Assembly (NCBI RefSeq): GCF_027116575.1
Contig: NZ_CP098252.1
Coordinates: 868,001 to 932,000 of the forward strand
Length of the DNA: 64,000 bases
Origin: Oxalobacter aliiformigenes
Lineage (GTDB): Bacteria > Pseudomonadota > Gammaproteobacteria > Burkholderiales > Burkholderiaceae_D
Reading direction: 5' to 3'
A program made the translations under genes and the position numbers. Each line of letters opens with the position of its first letter. Position 1 is the stretch's first letter. Below the pieces are notes generated by a model, which was not told the DNA's origin, ran no database searches, and saw only the letters and a list, made by a program, of their open reading frames with translations. Positions 38,504 to 47,644 of the stretch are shown piece by piece.

Positions 38504-39103
38504 ATGGCACGTCGGATGACGATCGGGCAACCGGTTCTGAATGTCGTTCCCAATCGGGTCAATGGTCCCATTCTGGGACATACGCTCGAGTTGGTCGTTC
38601 CCGCCACTGTCACGGCGGGTGGCCCTCGCGCCCACCGGATCGAGGCACCGGTTTTTGAGTGGTGGGAAACGATAACGTTCTGGGAACTGGATCATACAGG
38701 ATGGGTACAGAGGGTACCGGCCCGGGGGCCGGTGAATCAGGCACTGGGACAGAACAATACGGCGAATTTCTGGCGGGAACGGTATGCCGGTGCCGTTGGC
38801 GATCGGAACTGGAATCCGGCATGGGGCCGGAATCCGACGAATCGGGAAGCGGAGGAAATCATCGCGCAAAACGGATTGTCGTGGCATATCCGGGTATATG
38901 ACAACCCGGGTCTGAACAATCCACGGTACCGGAATGTTCCGGGAGCGCCCCGCAATGTGGCGCGGTCGGTGGAGTTCGGTATCCGCGTCGGTACTTTCCT
39001 GATCCGGAAAACGCAGGTACTGGTATCATCTGTTCGCGGAGATCGTCAGGAATTTCTGGATGGAACGTATGTGGCCGCAGACGTTTTGCGCAGGTTGCCG
39101 TAA
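38504..39103 (+). CDS. Unknown Trp/Asn-rich protein linked by its promoter box to the 51.9-kb cluster
   Basis: 199 residues, no signal peptide or membrane segment. Begins MARRMTIGQPVLNVVPNRV and has a Trp-rich middle (FEWWETITFWELDHTGWVQR; FWRERYAGAVGDRNWNPAW) and a beta-rich end (VEFGIRVGTFLIRKTQVLVSS). Start chosen at ATG 38504, six bases after AAAGGAAAG; ATG 38486 in the same frame is possible. Trp and Asn content is unlike the neighbouring enzymes. No family recognised; the shared upstream box suggests co-expression with the genes at 51987-53337. Confidence 0.65.
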   Translation: MARRMTIGQPVLNVVPNRVNGPILGHTLELVVPATVTAGGPRAHRIEAPVFEWWETITFWELDHTGWVQRVPARGPVNQALGQNNTANFWRERYAGAVGDRNWNPAWGRNPTNREAEEIIAQNGLSWHIRVYDNPGLNNPRYRNVPGAPRNVARSVEFGIRVGTFLIRKTQVLVSSVRGDRQEFLDGTYVAADVLRRLP

Positions 39104-39278
39104 AGACACGGAACCGGTTCCGGTCCCGCCGGAGGAAAACATGCATGGGCCGGCTGGTAAAGTATTCCGTTTTCTGTCAGGATAGCAGGGAATGCGCAAA
39201 ATGGCTTTTGCATGCGGATAGTCCGGTTCACTTGTCGGGATTCGATGGTATCCTTGTCATGTCTTGCCGTTTTGGCCG

Positions 39279-39325
39279 CCCGGGGACGACCCCGGCTGTA
39301 TCGCGGATGAGGGGACGGCCCTTCC
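39279..39325 (+). ncRNA. Guanidine-II (mini-ykkC) riboswitch
   Basis: Two hairpins each with the diagnostic ACGR tetraloop: stem CCGGGG / CCCCGG around ACGA (loop 39286-39289), and GAGGGG / CCCTTC (one G-U pair) around ACGG (loop 39315-39318), 13 bases apart. The second hairpin lies about 20 bases before the start codon. Guanidine binding of the two loops normally frees the ribosome site of the downstream exporter; here that site (AGGGGGG, ~39334-39339) precedes a small multidrug-resistance gene, the expected partner. Confidence 0.9.
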
Positions 39326-39343
39326 TTTTTTGCAGGGGGGCAT

Positions 39344-39658
39344 ATGCTCTGGTTCATGCTGGTTCTGGCAGGCCTGTTCGAGACGGGATGGGCTGTCGGT
39401 CTCAAATATACTCACGGTTTCACCCGTTTGTGGCCGTCTGTCGGCACGGTTGCCGCCATGGTGGCCAGTTTTCTGTTGCTCGCTCATGCCATGAGAACCT
39501 TGCCGGTCGGGACGGCGTATGCCGTCTGGACGGGAATCGGCACGGCAGGAGCCTTCATCGCCGGCGTTTTTCTGTTCGGGGAAACGGTTTCCCTGCCAAG
39601 GCTGCTGTTTCTCGCCATGATTCTGGTCGGCATCGCCGGACTGAAAGGGTTTTCGTAA
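39344..39658 (+). CDS. gdx: SMR-family guanidinium exporter Gdx (SugE)
   Basis: 104 residues, four helices. Membrane-embedded Glu in [18 protein letters not shown] and the [16 protein letters not shown] signature are typical of the SugE/Gdx subgroup. Functions as a dual-topology dimer exporting guanidinium in exchange for protons. The guanidine-II riboswitch directly upstream supports this role over drug efflux. Confidence 0.95.
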   Translation: MLWFMLVLAGLFETGWAVGLKYTHGFTRLWPSVGTVAAMVASFLLLAHAMRTLPVGTAYAVWTGIGTAGAFIAGVFLFGETVSLPRLLFLAMILVGIAGLKGFS

Positions 39659-39719
39659 GCCGGTGCATCCTGCCCGGTTTCGGGCAGGACGGCGGAAAGA
39701 CCTGTTCGGGATCCCTGTT

Positions 39720-40715
39720 TCAGATTTCGGGAAGGTTGTTGTCGATGAAGGCGATTTCTTCGGGGGTCAGACGGATGTCCATCGCGTGTGCGTTGGCAGT
39801 CGACTGGGCGGCATTTCTGGCACCGACCAGTGCGACGGTAATGCCGGGACGCTCGATCGTCCAGCGCAAGACGAGCTGGGCCAGCGTCGCGCTTTTCGAT
39901 TCGGCCAGCGGTCTCAGTTTGTCAAGGAATGCGTTGATTTTCAACAGGTTTTCATCCGTATAAAAACGGTATTCGGCCCGATGGTCGCCTTCGGCGAAAA
40001 CGTGGCCCGGTCTGATTTTGCCGGTCAGAACCCCTCTTTCCAGCGGGCTGTAGGCAAGGATAGCCTTCTGGTGTTTGATGCAGTAAGGTACCGTTTCCGT
40101 TTCGATTCCCCGGTTGATCATGGAAAACGGAATCTGGTTGGAGACGACAGGAAGGATTTTTTCCGCTTCGGCCATCTGTTCGGCACTGTAGTTGGAAACG
40201 CCGGCGTAACGGACTTTTCCCTGTTCGATCAGCCGGGCGACGGCTTCGAAGGTTTCGTGGATCGGTGTCGTCTTGTCGGGCCAGTGGATCTGGTACAAGT
40301 CGATATAATCGGTTTTCAGCCGTTTCAAGCTGGCTTCGCATTCGGCCATGATGCTGTCGCGTCCGGCATAGCGGACGATATCGATCGGCTTGCCGTGATT
40401 GTCTTTGCTTGCGAAAAAGAATTTTCCTTTTCCTTCGGGGGCGTCCCAGCGCAATCCGAATTTGGTGAAGATCTGGACTTTGTCGCGTGGAAGGCCGGCA
40501 ATGGCTTCACCGACGATGTTTTCGGCGTCGCCCTGGCCGTAAACCGGCGCCGTGTCGATGGATGTCACACCCAGATCATATGCTGCACGGATGGCGGAAA
40601 TGGCGTCGTTGCGGTCGGTTTTGCCCCACATCCAGCTGCCGGCCGCCCATGAACCGAATGTGATGGCAGAAAGTTTCAGATCGGTATTTCCGATATTGCG
40701 GTATTCCATGGTCAT
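39720..40715 (-). CDS. Aldo/keto reductase A
   Basis: 331-residue (beta/alpha)8 NADPH-dependent oxidoreductase. Catalytic tetrad visible: Asp and Tyr in SIDTAPVYGQGDAENI, Lys in IFTKFGLRW, His in YQIHWPDKTTP. The cofactor end EIVPVV/IRLTPEEIAFI is family-like. Substrate unknown. First of three AKR genes in a row (39720-43013) with very similar start motifs (NTDLKLSAITFGSWAAG), separated by gaps of 132-147 bases. Ribosome site AAAGGAAA. Confidence 0.93.
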   Translation of the reverse strand: MTMEYRNIGNTDLKLSAITFGSWAAGSWMWGKTDRNDAISAIRAAYDLGVTSIDTAPVYGQGDAENIVGEAIAGLPRDKVQIFTKFGLRWDAPEGKGKFFFASKDNHGKPIDIVRYAGRDSIMAECEASLKRLKTDYIDLYQIHWPDKTTPIHETFEAVARLIEQGKVRYAGVSNYSAEQMAEAEKILPVVSNQIPFSMINRGIETETVPYCIKHQKAILAYSPLERGVLTGKIRPGHVFAEGDHRAEYRFYTDENLLKINAFLDKLRPLAESKSATLAQLVLRWTIERPGITVALVGARNAAQSTANAHAMDIRLTPEEIAFIDNNLPEI

Positions 40716-40847
40716 GATGATTTCCTTTGTCGGGACGTGATGAAGCCAACAGGCGATACGTTATCGTATCCCGTTTGCGGAAATACCGGAACCGTCCCGG
40801 GCATGAATCGTGTGGTGGCACGTTTTTCGGCCCGGTCTCCGTCGCCG

Positions 40848-41825
40848 TTATGGAGGGGGCAGGATGCTGTCGATGTAACCCATTTCCTTGTCCGACAGAC
40901 GGATGTCGCCCGCCCGGGCGTTTTCGACAGCCTGTGCGGCATTCATCGCGCCGGCGAGTACGCCGGTGATGCCGGGGCGCTGGGCAGTCCAGCGCAGGAC
41001 AAGCTGGGCGATGCTGATTTTCTTGTCTTCGGCGAGCGGTTTCAGCAATCGGATGAATTCACCGGTTCTCCGGATATTCTCGTCGGAGAATTTCGCATTG
41101 TTCCGGCGGAAATCGCCGTCGGGGAAGACGGTTCCGGGTTTGAGCGTGCCGGTTAAAAGACCGCTTTCCAGAGGTCGGTAGGCAAGGACGGCCATGTCGT
41201 GATCCATACAGTATTTCACGGTCTGTTTTTCAAGACCGCGGCTGAGCATGCTGTAATGAATCTGGTTGGACACGATCCGCATGGATTTCCCGGCTTCGGC
41301 CATTTGTCCGGCACTGTAGTTGGAAACGCCCGCATAGCGGACTTTCCCCTGTTCGATGAGCCGCTGCAATGCCTCGAACGTTTCATCCATCGGTGTCGAA
41401 TCGTCCGGCCAGTGGATCTGGTACAGATCGATGTAATCGGTTTTCAGGCGTTTCAAGCTGGCTTCACATTCGGTGAAGACGCTTTCGCGGGTGGCGTTGT
41501 GGACGATGTCGGCCGGACGGCCATTTTGTCGGGCAACCGTTCTGAAAAGGGTTCCGGCCGTCTCGTCCCAGCGCAGCCCGAATTTGGTCAGTATCCGGAG
41601 ACTGTCGCGGGGAAGACAGGCAATCGCTTCGCCGACGATGCTTTCGGCGTCGCCCAGTCCGTAAAGGGGAGCGGTATCGATCGTCGTCACGCCGGCTTGC
41701 CAGGCGGCCCGTATCGCTCCGATCGCGTTCTCCCGTGCCTCGGGCAGCCATCCTCCATTGGCCCATGACCCGAAAACGATGACGGAGATATCCAGATCGG
41801 TTCCGGGAAAAGTACGGTATTCCAT
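40848..41825 (-). CDS. Aldo/keto reductase B
   Basis: 325 residues from ATG 41825 (MEYRTFPGTDLDISV) after AAAGGAGC. Tetrad: TIDTAPLYGLGDAESI, LTKFGLRWDE, YQIHWPDDSTP. Closely related to copies A and C by eye, so the group arose by tandem duplication. Differences lie in the loops around residues 120-140 (ETAGTLFRTVARQNG), which shape the substrate pocket. Confidence 0.93.
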   Translation of the reverse strand: MEYRTFPGTDLDISVIVFGSWANGGWLPEARENAIGAIRAAWQAGVTTIDTAPLYGLGDAESIVGEAIACLPRDSLRILTKFGLRWDETAGTLFRTVARQNGRPADIVHNATRESVFTECEASLKRLKTDYIDLYQIHWPDDSTPMDETFEALQRLIEQGKVRYAGVSNYSAGQMAEAGKSMRIVSNQIHYSMLSRGLEKQTVKYCMDHDMAVLAYRPLESGLLTGTLKPGTVFPDGDFRRNNAKFSDENIRRTGEFIRLLKPLAEDKKISIAQLVLRWTAQRPGITGVLAGAMNAAQAVENARAGDIRLSDKEMGYIDSILPPP

Positions 41826-41972
41826 TGTCCTGCTCCTTTGCATATGTCCGGAAACGGAATCCGGGACGGTCACGATCTGAAACCGCTGGACGGATTCCGT
41901 ACGGCATGAACAGTTTGCCGGCTTGTCCGGCAGCTCCAAAAAAGGAGACTTCCTTTTTTGGAAATGGTTCCG

Positions 41973-43013
41973 CTATGACAGGGCCGCCAGTCGTACTCTG
42001 GTTTTGCGCAGGGCTTCGTTGATCATTTCCGTATCCAGTTTCAGCAGGGTGCCGTTGATGAAGTCCATGTCTCTTCTGGACAGGCTGATTTCTGCGGCCC
42101 GGGCGTTTTCGACGGCCTCCAGTGAGTTCACGGCACCGGCAAGAACCGACGTGATTCCGGAACGGTTGGCTGTCCAGCGCAGCGTAAGCTGGGCCAGCGT
42201 GGCTTTTTTCTCGCTGGCAAGGGGTCTTAACTGTTCCAGAAAGGCATTGACCCGCCGGATATTGTCAGGCGTGAAATACGGGTTGGTATTTCTGGAATCG
42301 TTTCTGGGCCATGTGGCGTCCGGGCGGATTTTCCCGGTGAGTAGCCCGGCTTCCAGCGGCCGGTAGGCCAGAATGGCCCTGTTGCTGTCGATACAGTATT
42401 TCATGACGTCTTTTTCTATGCCTCGTTCCACCATGTTGTAAGGCATCTGGAGCGACACGACCGGCACGATTTTGCCGATTTCGTCCATCTGTTCCGGCGT
42501 GACGTTGCTGACGCCGACGTACCGGACTTTTCCCTGTTCGACCAGACGGCTGACGGCTTCGAACGTTTCCTCGAATGGCGTGGCTTCATCCGGCCAGTGA
42601 AGCTGGTAGAGGTCGATATAGTCGGTTTTGAGTCGCCGCAGGCTGTTTTCGCATTCCTCGATGACGCTTTCGCGGGTGGCGTAGCGGTAGATATTGACGT
42701 CCTTGCCGTCGAAACTGACGACTGTCCTGAACGGCCGTCCCCGGACGTAGAGCCAGCGCAGGCCGAACTTGGTCAGAATCTGTACCTTGTCCCGCGGGAA
42801 ACACGAGAGGGCTTCCCCGAGTATCGCTTCCGTGTCGCCCAGCCCGTAGATCGGTGCCGTATCGAATGTCGTCACACCCAGCTGGTAACTGGCGCGAATG
42901 GCTTCGATGGCGGATTTTCTTTCCGAAGGAGCCCATCCCTTGCCGGATGCGTAAGAGCCGAAGGCGATAACGGAAAGATTCAGGTCTGTACCGGGTATTT
43001 TTCTTGTTTCCAT
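41973..43013 (-). CDS. Aldo/keto reductase C
   Basis: 346 residues from ATG 43013 (METRKIPGTDLNLSV) after GGAAAGGACAACAAC. Tetrad: TFDTAPIYGLGDTEAI, LTKFGLRW, YQLHWPDEATP. Upstream of this ATG the frame continues but antisense to the GH15 gene and is not coding. Its C-terminus is longer than in A and B (NEALRKTRVRLAALS). Probably one transcript with B and A. Confidence 0.92.
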   Translation of the reverse strand: METRKIPGTDLNLSVIAFGSYASGKGWAPSERKSAIEAIRASYQLGVTTFDTAPIYGLGDTEAILGEALSCFPRDKVQILTKFGLRWLYVRGRPFRTVVSFDGKDVNIYRYATRESVIEECENSLRRLKTDYIDLYQLHWPDEATPFEETFEAVSRLVEQGKVRYVGVSNVTPEQMDEIGKIVPVVSLQMPYNMVERGIEKDVMKYCIDSNRAILAYRPLEAGLLTGKIRPDATWPRNDSRNTNPYFTPDNIRRVNAFLEQLRPLASEKKATLAQLTLRWTANRSGITSVLAGAVNSLEAVENARAAEISLSRRDMDFINGTLLKLDTEMINEALRKTRVRLAALS

Positions 43014-43069
43014 GTTGTTGTCCTTTCCTTTGTTTGGCTGCCGTTCGTGACCGGCGTTGTGGTTTTCGT

Positions 43070-44857
43070 TCAGAAAGCGTTTTCCCACGGTCTGGACAGT
43101 CTGAGTGCGCACTGGATCAGTCCGACCATGCTGTAGGTTTGCGGGAAATTTCCCCACAGTTCGTTTCCCTCGCGCGAGACATCGGCCGAAAGCAGGCCGA
43201 GACGGTTGCGGCGGGAAAGAATTTTTTCGAATCCGGCACGGGCCCGGTCCGTTTCGCCGATGTAGGCGAGTGCCAGAATCCACCAGAACGTACAGACCAG
43301 CAGTGCGGTTTCGGGCAAGCCGTCCGAGTCCTCGTTTTCGTATCGCAGCAGGAAATCCCCGCGTAAAAGCCGTTTCTCGATGGTGGAGACCGTGTTTCTG
43401 AAACGTTCGTCTTCCGGTTCGAGAAAACGGAGCTCGGCCATCAGCAAGAGACTTGCGTCGACTTCGCTGCCGTTCCAGGCGGAAGTGAAGGTACCGAGTT
43501 TCCCGTTGTATGCATTCGTCAGGATGTCGTCCCGGATTTTCGCCGCGTTGGCGGCCCACAGCTCTTCGCGGGCTTTCATTTTCAGTTCTTTTGCGATGGC
43601 GGCCAGCCGGTCGCAGGCCGCCCAGCACATGACGCTGGAGAACGTGTGCACGTGTTTTCCGTCTTCACGGTGCCAGATGTCCGCGTCGGGCTGGTTGTAG
43701 CGGGCGATCGCTTCTTCGCCAAGCCGTTCCAGATCGGCGAAAACATTCCGGTCGGCAGGGCGATGCAGCCGCTTGTCGAAAAAAGCCTGTGTACAGGCCA
43801 GAATGGCCGAGCCGTAAACGTCGTTCTGGATTTCGCGGCAGGCGCTGTTGCCGATTCTGACTGGCCCCTTGCCGTTGTAGCCGGCCAGTGCGGGGGCGAT
43901 CCGTTCTTCCAGTTCGGCATTGCGGTGGATGCCGTAGACCGGCTGGAACGGCAGGCCTTTCGAATCGGCGATGATGTTCAGGATGTATTGCAGATACCGT
44001 TCCATCGTGCCGGTCGCGCCGAGGCGGTTTAAGGCGCTGACGACGAAATACGAGTCGCGCACCCAGCTGTACCGGTAATCCCGGTTGTGTCGGGCGGCGG
44101 GTGATCCGGGGATGGATGTCGTGACGGCGGCGATGATGGCGCCGGTGTCGTAGAACGTGTTCATGCGCAGGGTGATGGCGGCGCGGATGACGGCGTCCTG
44201 CCATTCGAACGGCATGGAAATGTTGTGGATCCAGTTCTGCCAGTACCGGACAGTTGCTTCATACCAGGCCCGCCCGATGTCCTGCGGTGCGGATTCGACC
44301 GCCTGGTCGGGACCGAACACCAGTGTGACGGAGTCGTTCAGAAAGAACGGTTTTTCGTCGAGAATGGAAGTGATGGACGCGTCGGTCGTCACGCGCAGCG
44401 TCTGCTGGGGTCCCTTGTACGAAATATGGTGCGCACCCGGCAGGACCTGTGGCGCTTCACTGCCGTAATTCACGCCGGGGCGGATACGGATGGTGATGCG
44501 CGGGCGGCCGGCGACCCGGCGGATGATGCGGATGATCGACGAGGGCGTGAACAGCCGGTCGTGCATCGGGAAACAGGGAGCGAAGTCGATGATCTCGATG
44601 ACGTTGTGGGCGTTGTCGCCGAACCGGGTAACGAGCACGGCCGAATTGCGTTCGTAGTACTGGTCGGCCTGCCGGATTTTCTCGAAGCCGACATCGATGA
44701 ATCCGGACGCTTTGTCTTTCAGCCCGGGATTCATCAGTTCGCAGCAGACCGGGTCGCTGTCGAAATAGGGGTAGCACCACCAGATGATGCGGGCATTTCT
44801 GTCGATTAATGCGCTGGTGCGTGAATTGCCGATCAGTCCGAGTTCCAGTGAGCTCAT
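43070..44857 (-). CDS. GH15 family glycoside hydrolase (trehalase/glucoamylase-like)
   Basis: 595 residues with the N-terminal beta domain (LIGNSRTSALIDRNARIIWWCYPYFDS) and the (alpha/alpha)6 barrel seen in RDYRYSWVRDSYFVVSALNRLG, TFSSVMCWAACDRLAAIAKE and the C-terminal ETALLVCTFWWILALAYIGE. In bacteria such proteins next to otsB usually hydrolyse trehalose. Cytoplasmic, no signal peptide. Overlaps otsB by 4 bases. Confidence 0.9.
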   Translation of the reverse strand: MSSLELGLIGNSRTSALIDRNARIIWWCYPYFDSDPVCCELMNPGLKDKASGFIDVGFEKIRQADQYYERNSAVLVTRFGDNAHNVIEIIDFAPCFPMHDRLFTPSSIIRIIRRVAGRPRITIRIRPGVNYGSEAPQVLPGAHHISYKGPQQTLRVTTDASITSILDEKPFFLNDSVTLVFGPDQAVESAPQDIGRAWYEATVRYWQNWIHNISMPFEWQDAVIRAAITLRMNTFYDTGAIIAAVTTSIPGSPAARHNRDYRYSWVRDSYFVVSALNRLGATGTMERYLQYILNIIADSKGLPFQPVYGIHRNAELEERIAPALAGYNGKGPVRIGNSACREIQNDVYGSAILACTQAFFDKRLHRPADRNVFADLERLGEEAIARYNQPDADIWHREDGKHVHTFSSVMCWAACDRLAAIAKELKMKAREELWAANAAKIRDDILTNAYNGKLGTFTSAWNGSEVDASLLLMAELRFLEPEDERFRNTVSTIEKRLLRGDFLLRYENEDSDGLPETALLVCTFWWILALAYIGETDRARAGFEKILSRRNRLGLLSADVSREGNELWGNFPQTYSMVGLIQCALRLSRPWENAF

Positions 44858-45660
44858 GTCAGTTTCCTTTGGTGGCCCGCCGTGTTTTCCAAAAAGATGG
44901 CGGTTTCTGTTTTGTCGATAAGAAGGTCGAGCAGTCTGGCGATATCTTTTTGTGTTTCCAGATAGAAACGTGCATGACTTTCCGGTTTTTTTTCGATGCG
45001 TATCGTCAGAATGTCCGGCGATTCCAGTGAGAAGACATCTTCATCTGTCCAGTCGTCGCCCACATAGACCGCGGTTCGGGAACCGGCGGCTTTCATCAGT
45101 TCGAGCAGGGCGTCTCCCTTGTCCGGTGCGCCCGGCGGGATCAGGTTGTAGACGAATTTGCCGGGCAAAACATGCGCTTCGGGCACGGCTTCGGCAAAGA
45201 GACGGGTCAGCACGCTTTCGGTTTCGTCGTAATCGGCCGCCTTGCGATAATGTACGGCAAGCGAATAGCGCTTGTTGTCCAGACGGATACCCCGGTCGTA
45301 ACGGACGGAATCGGCCAGGGCCTTTTGCAGGATTTGTGCCCAGCAGTCGATTTTCCCGCGATATTTCTCGCTGTCTTTTCCCTTGCCCGGTACACCTTCC
45401 TGTCCGTGGTTGGCGACCAGATAGTCGGGTTTGAAAGCCAGTCTGGCGCGGATGTCGGACAACGCACGTCCGGTCAGGATGGCAACAGGCGTCATGGACT
45501 GGAGACGGACGAGTTTTTCGCGGATGGCTTGCGGCAGGGAAGCGTTCTCGTAACCCGTGAACGGGGAGAGCGTTCCGTCGAAATCGAATGCACAGAGAAC
45601 ACCCGGACGGATGATCCGGTCGATTTGCATTCTGCCCTGATCTGAGAAGAGAGGAATCAT
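44854..45660 (-). CDS. otsB: Trehalose-6-phosphate phosphatase
   Basis: 268-residue HAD-superfamily phosphatase: motif I AFDFDGTLSPFTG, motif II region VAILTGRALSDI, motif IV VGDDWTDEDVF. Removes phosphate from trehalose-6-phosphate. No otsA synthase is present in the window, so the substrate must come from elsewhere in the genome. Start ATG 45660 has AAAGGAGG six bases upstream. Coupled with the GH15 gene, which suggests a trehalose turnover unit. Confidence 0.93.
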   Translation of the reverse strand: MIPLFSDQGRMQIDRIIRPGVLCAFDFDGTLSPFTGYENASLPQAIREKLVRLQSMTPVAILTGRALSDIRARLAFKPDYLVANHGQEGVPGKGKDSEKYRGKIDCWAQILQKALADSVRYDRGIRLDNKRYSLAVHYRKAADYDETESVLTRLFAEAVPEAHVLPGKFVYNLIPPGAPDKGDALLELMKAAGSRTAVYVGDDWTDEDVFSLESPDILTIRIEKKPESHARFYLETQKDIARLLDLLIDKTETAIFLENTAGHQRKLT

Positions 45661-45928
45661 GGGGTACCTCCTTTCGGAATAGGTGATGACAAGAGTATAA
45701 CCGGGTTTTTCAGCTGCCGTGTATGATTTGTGAGAGGTTCGGGTGTCATTGTCTCCTCTGGAAAACTACTTTGAAGGTTTTTGACCGCGATCGTTCCGGA
45801 AAAAAACAAAAGTCGGGAAAATTCCGGCAAAGGGGCTTTTCACTCTGTACACGGCACGGGGATGGGGCCATACTTACACGGTATGTTTTTCTCCGTTTTG
45901 TCTTTTTCCGGTTGAAAGCGAGTGACTT

Positions 45929-46522
45929 GTGAGATCGTTTCTGGTGTTCTGTCTGCTGGTGGTGCAGGTGCCTTTTGCCTGGGCATGGCAAGGTGTCGTC
46001 GATCAGGTGATCGACGGGGATTCGCTGAAAATACGGCACGAGTCGGGCCGGATTTACGATGTTCGCTTGTATGGCGTCGATGCGCCGGAACTGGCCCAGA
46101 CGAACGGGCCCGAAGCGAGGGATGCGGCGAAAAAACTGGTCGGGGGCAAATCGGTGAATGTACAGGTCATCAATGTCGATCCGAACGGTACGGCTATTGC
46201 CGTGGTCTATGTCAATGACCAGTACAGCCTGCAGGCGTTCCTTGTCGGGTCGGGGTGGGCCTGGGTTTACGACGGTCATTGTGGCCTGAAAATCTGTACA
46301 CGGTGGCAGTCGATGGAAACACAGGCAAAAGCGGCCAATCGCGGTCTGTGGATCGATCCGCATCCCGTTTCTCCCTGGAAATGGCGTCAGCAGCGGCATG
46401 CGACGGGCAAGGCCACGTCCGTGAAGCCGGCGACGGTCAAAAAGCGCAAGACCGCCAAACGCAGAAAAACCGGGAAAAAGGCACCGGCCGATATTTCGGC
46501 GGAATTGCAGGCCGGACAATGA
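45929..46522 (+). CDS. Exported staphylococcal-nuclease-like protein, catalytic Arg replaced
   Basis: 197 residues from GTG 45929, with signal peptide RSFLVFCLLVVQVPFAWA. SNase OB-fold motifs follow: VIDGDSLKI, VRLYGVDAPELAQ (metal Asp, Arg35 and Glu43 equivalents). At the Arg87 equivalent the family has D-x-Y-G-R-T; here it is DPNGTAIAVVY with Thr, so nuclease activity is doubtful. The Lys/Arg-rich tail (VKKRKTAKRRKTGKK) is typical of proteins that bind nucleic acid or cell wall polyanions. Confidence 0.88.
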   Translation: MRSFLVFCLLVVQVPFAWAWQGVVDQVIDGDSLKIRHESGRIYDVRLYGVDAPELAQTNGPEARDAAKKLVGGKSVNVQVINVDPNGTAIAVVYVNDQYSLQAFLVGSGWAWVYDGHCGLKICTRWQSMETQAKAANRGLWIDPHPVSPWKWRQQRHATGKATSVKPATVKKRKTAKRRKTGKKAPADISAELQAGQ

Positions 46523-46762
46523 TGAAAACCTGCCAGATGGCGGGTTTTTCCGCCTGAAAGGCCGGTACGTCGTTTTTTCGTGTCCGCGATGTCGCCGGTA
46601 TGGAAAACGGGCCCTCCGGTGTCGGGGAAGGTTCCTGCCGGTTGCCGACGAAACAGGACGGTGAACGGTATGCGGAAAACGGGGACGCTGAAAAGCGATA
46701 TCCGGCTTTCGGGATCCTGTGGCCGTTTCCGGCGGCAGGGCTGTCTGGTTGGCCTGTCCGTT

Positions 46763-47308
46763 TCATTCCCTTATCCATTGCAAAAGCCTGTCGGCCCGTC
46801 CGGCCGGATCGTCTTTCGGCAGGACAATGATCCGGTAACCGAGTTCGCGGTATGTTTTGTCCATAATGCAGAAGGTGCGGACAGCCATCGTGAAATTCTG
46901 CCGCCGTTCGGTATCTTTCGTGTAGATGGATTTCCAGGGCGGCAGGAGAAAAACGGTTGGCACATACCGGCGGGCAAGCGCTTCGTGCCAGCTGTGTTTG
47001 TCCAGATACAGCCTGATCAGCCGGGCGTAGGCGAGTGTGTCGGGAATGCCGCGATCGAAAAAAAACAGGCCTCCCTGCTCACGGTATCTGTCGAAATCGG
47101 CGATGGTGCGTTTCAGCATGATTGCTGTGTAGCGACGGCGGTTTTTCCAGGGCAGAGCGTCACCCTGTGTGGCTATCTGTTCGCGGATGATTTCCCGCGC
47201 CGCTTCGGCGACGCAGGCATAGCCGCGGCGAGCCAGTTCGTTTAACAGGGTTGTCTTTCCGCTGCCGGGGCCCCCGGAAAGTATAACGGGCAAATAATTC
47301 GTTGACAT
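46763..47308 (-). CDS. P-loop ATPase/kinase of the AAA_28 type
   Basis: 181 residues with P-loop LSGGPGSGKTTLLNEL, then CVAEAAREIIREQ and FFDRGIPDTLAYARL, the pattern of NadR-like and small nucleoside-kinase-like ATPases (AAA_28). Substrate unknown. Ribosome site AGGAAAC. Stands alone on the minus strand, convergent with the nuclease gene. Confidence 0.85.
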   Translation of the reverse strand: MSTNYLPVILSGGPGSGKTTLLNELARRGYACVAEAAREIIREQIATQGDALPWKNRRRYTAIMLKRTIADFDRYREQGGLFFFDRGIPDTLAYARLIRLYLDKHSWHEALARRYVPTVFLLPPWKSIYTKDTERRQNFTMAVRTFCIMDKTYRELGYRIIVLPKDDPAGRADRLLQWIRE

Positions 47309-47644
47309 GGTGTTTCCTAACTGTGCCGTAAAACCCCGTCTTTGGGGACAAGGATATAAGGCACGGATTGCAAGGCAATCCAGTCTCTTAAAGTGTTCCG
47401 GTTGCTATTGTAGCTTGTCGCCGGTCACCGGTAGCGGCAACGCGGAAGTCGCATTGAGGCAACACATCGACAGAGGCTTCTGAGAAAAGACGGCATTGCA
47501 TTCACAGTCTGTTTCACCGATAGCGGTAACCATTACCAGAAAGGACATTTCCTGCAAAGAAAGTCGGTTGTTTTGGAGCCTGAAGGCTTCGCAGGAAATG
47601 TCATGGAAAAATCGGGTTTTGGGAATTCGGGCTTTTTAAAAAAA
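47309..47644. other. Non-coding stretch before a decayed gene
   Basis: Holds the promoter of the ATPase gene; otherwise nothing recognised. Confidence 0.4.

Noticed and set aside
40848..41825. Idea that the three AKR genes are one gene duplicated by assembly error
   Set aside because: Their sequences differ clearly in loops and termini, and each has its own ribosome site.
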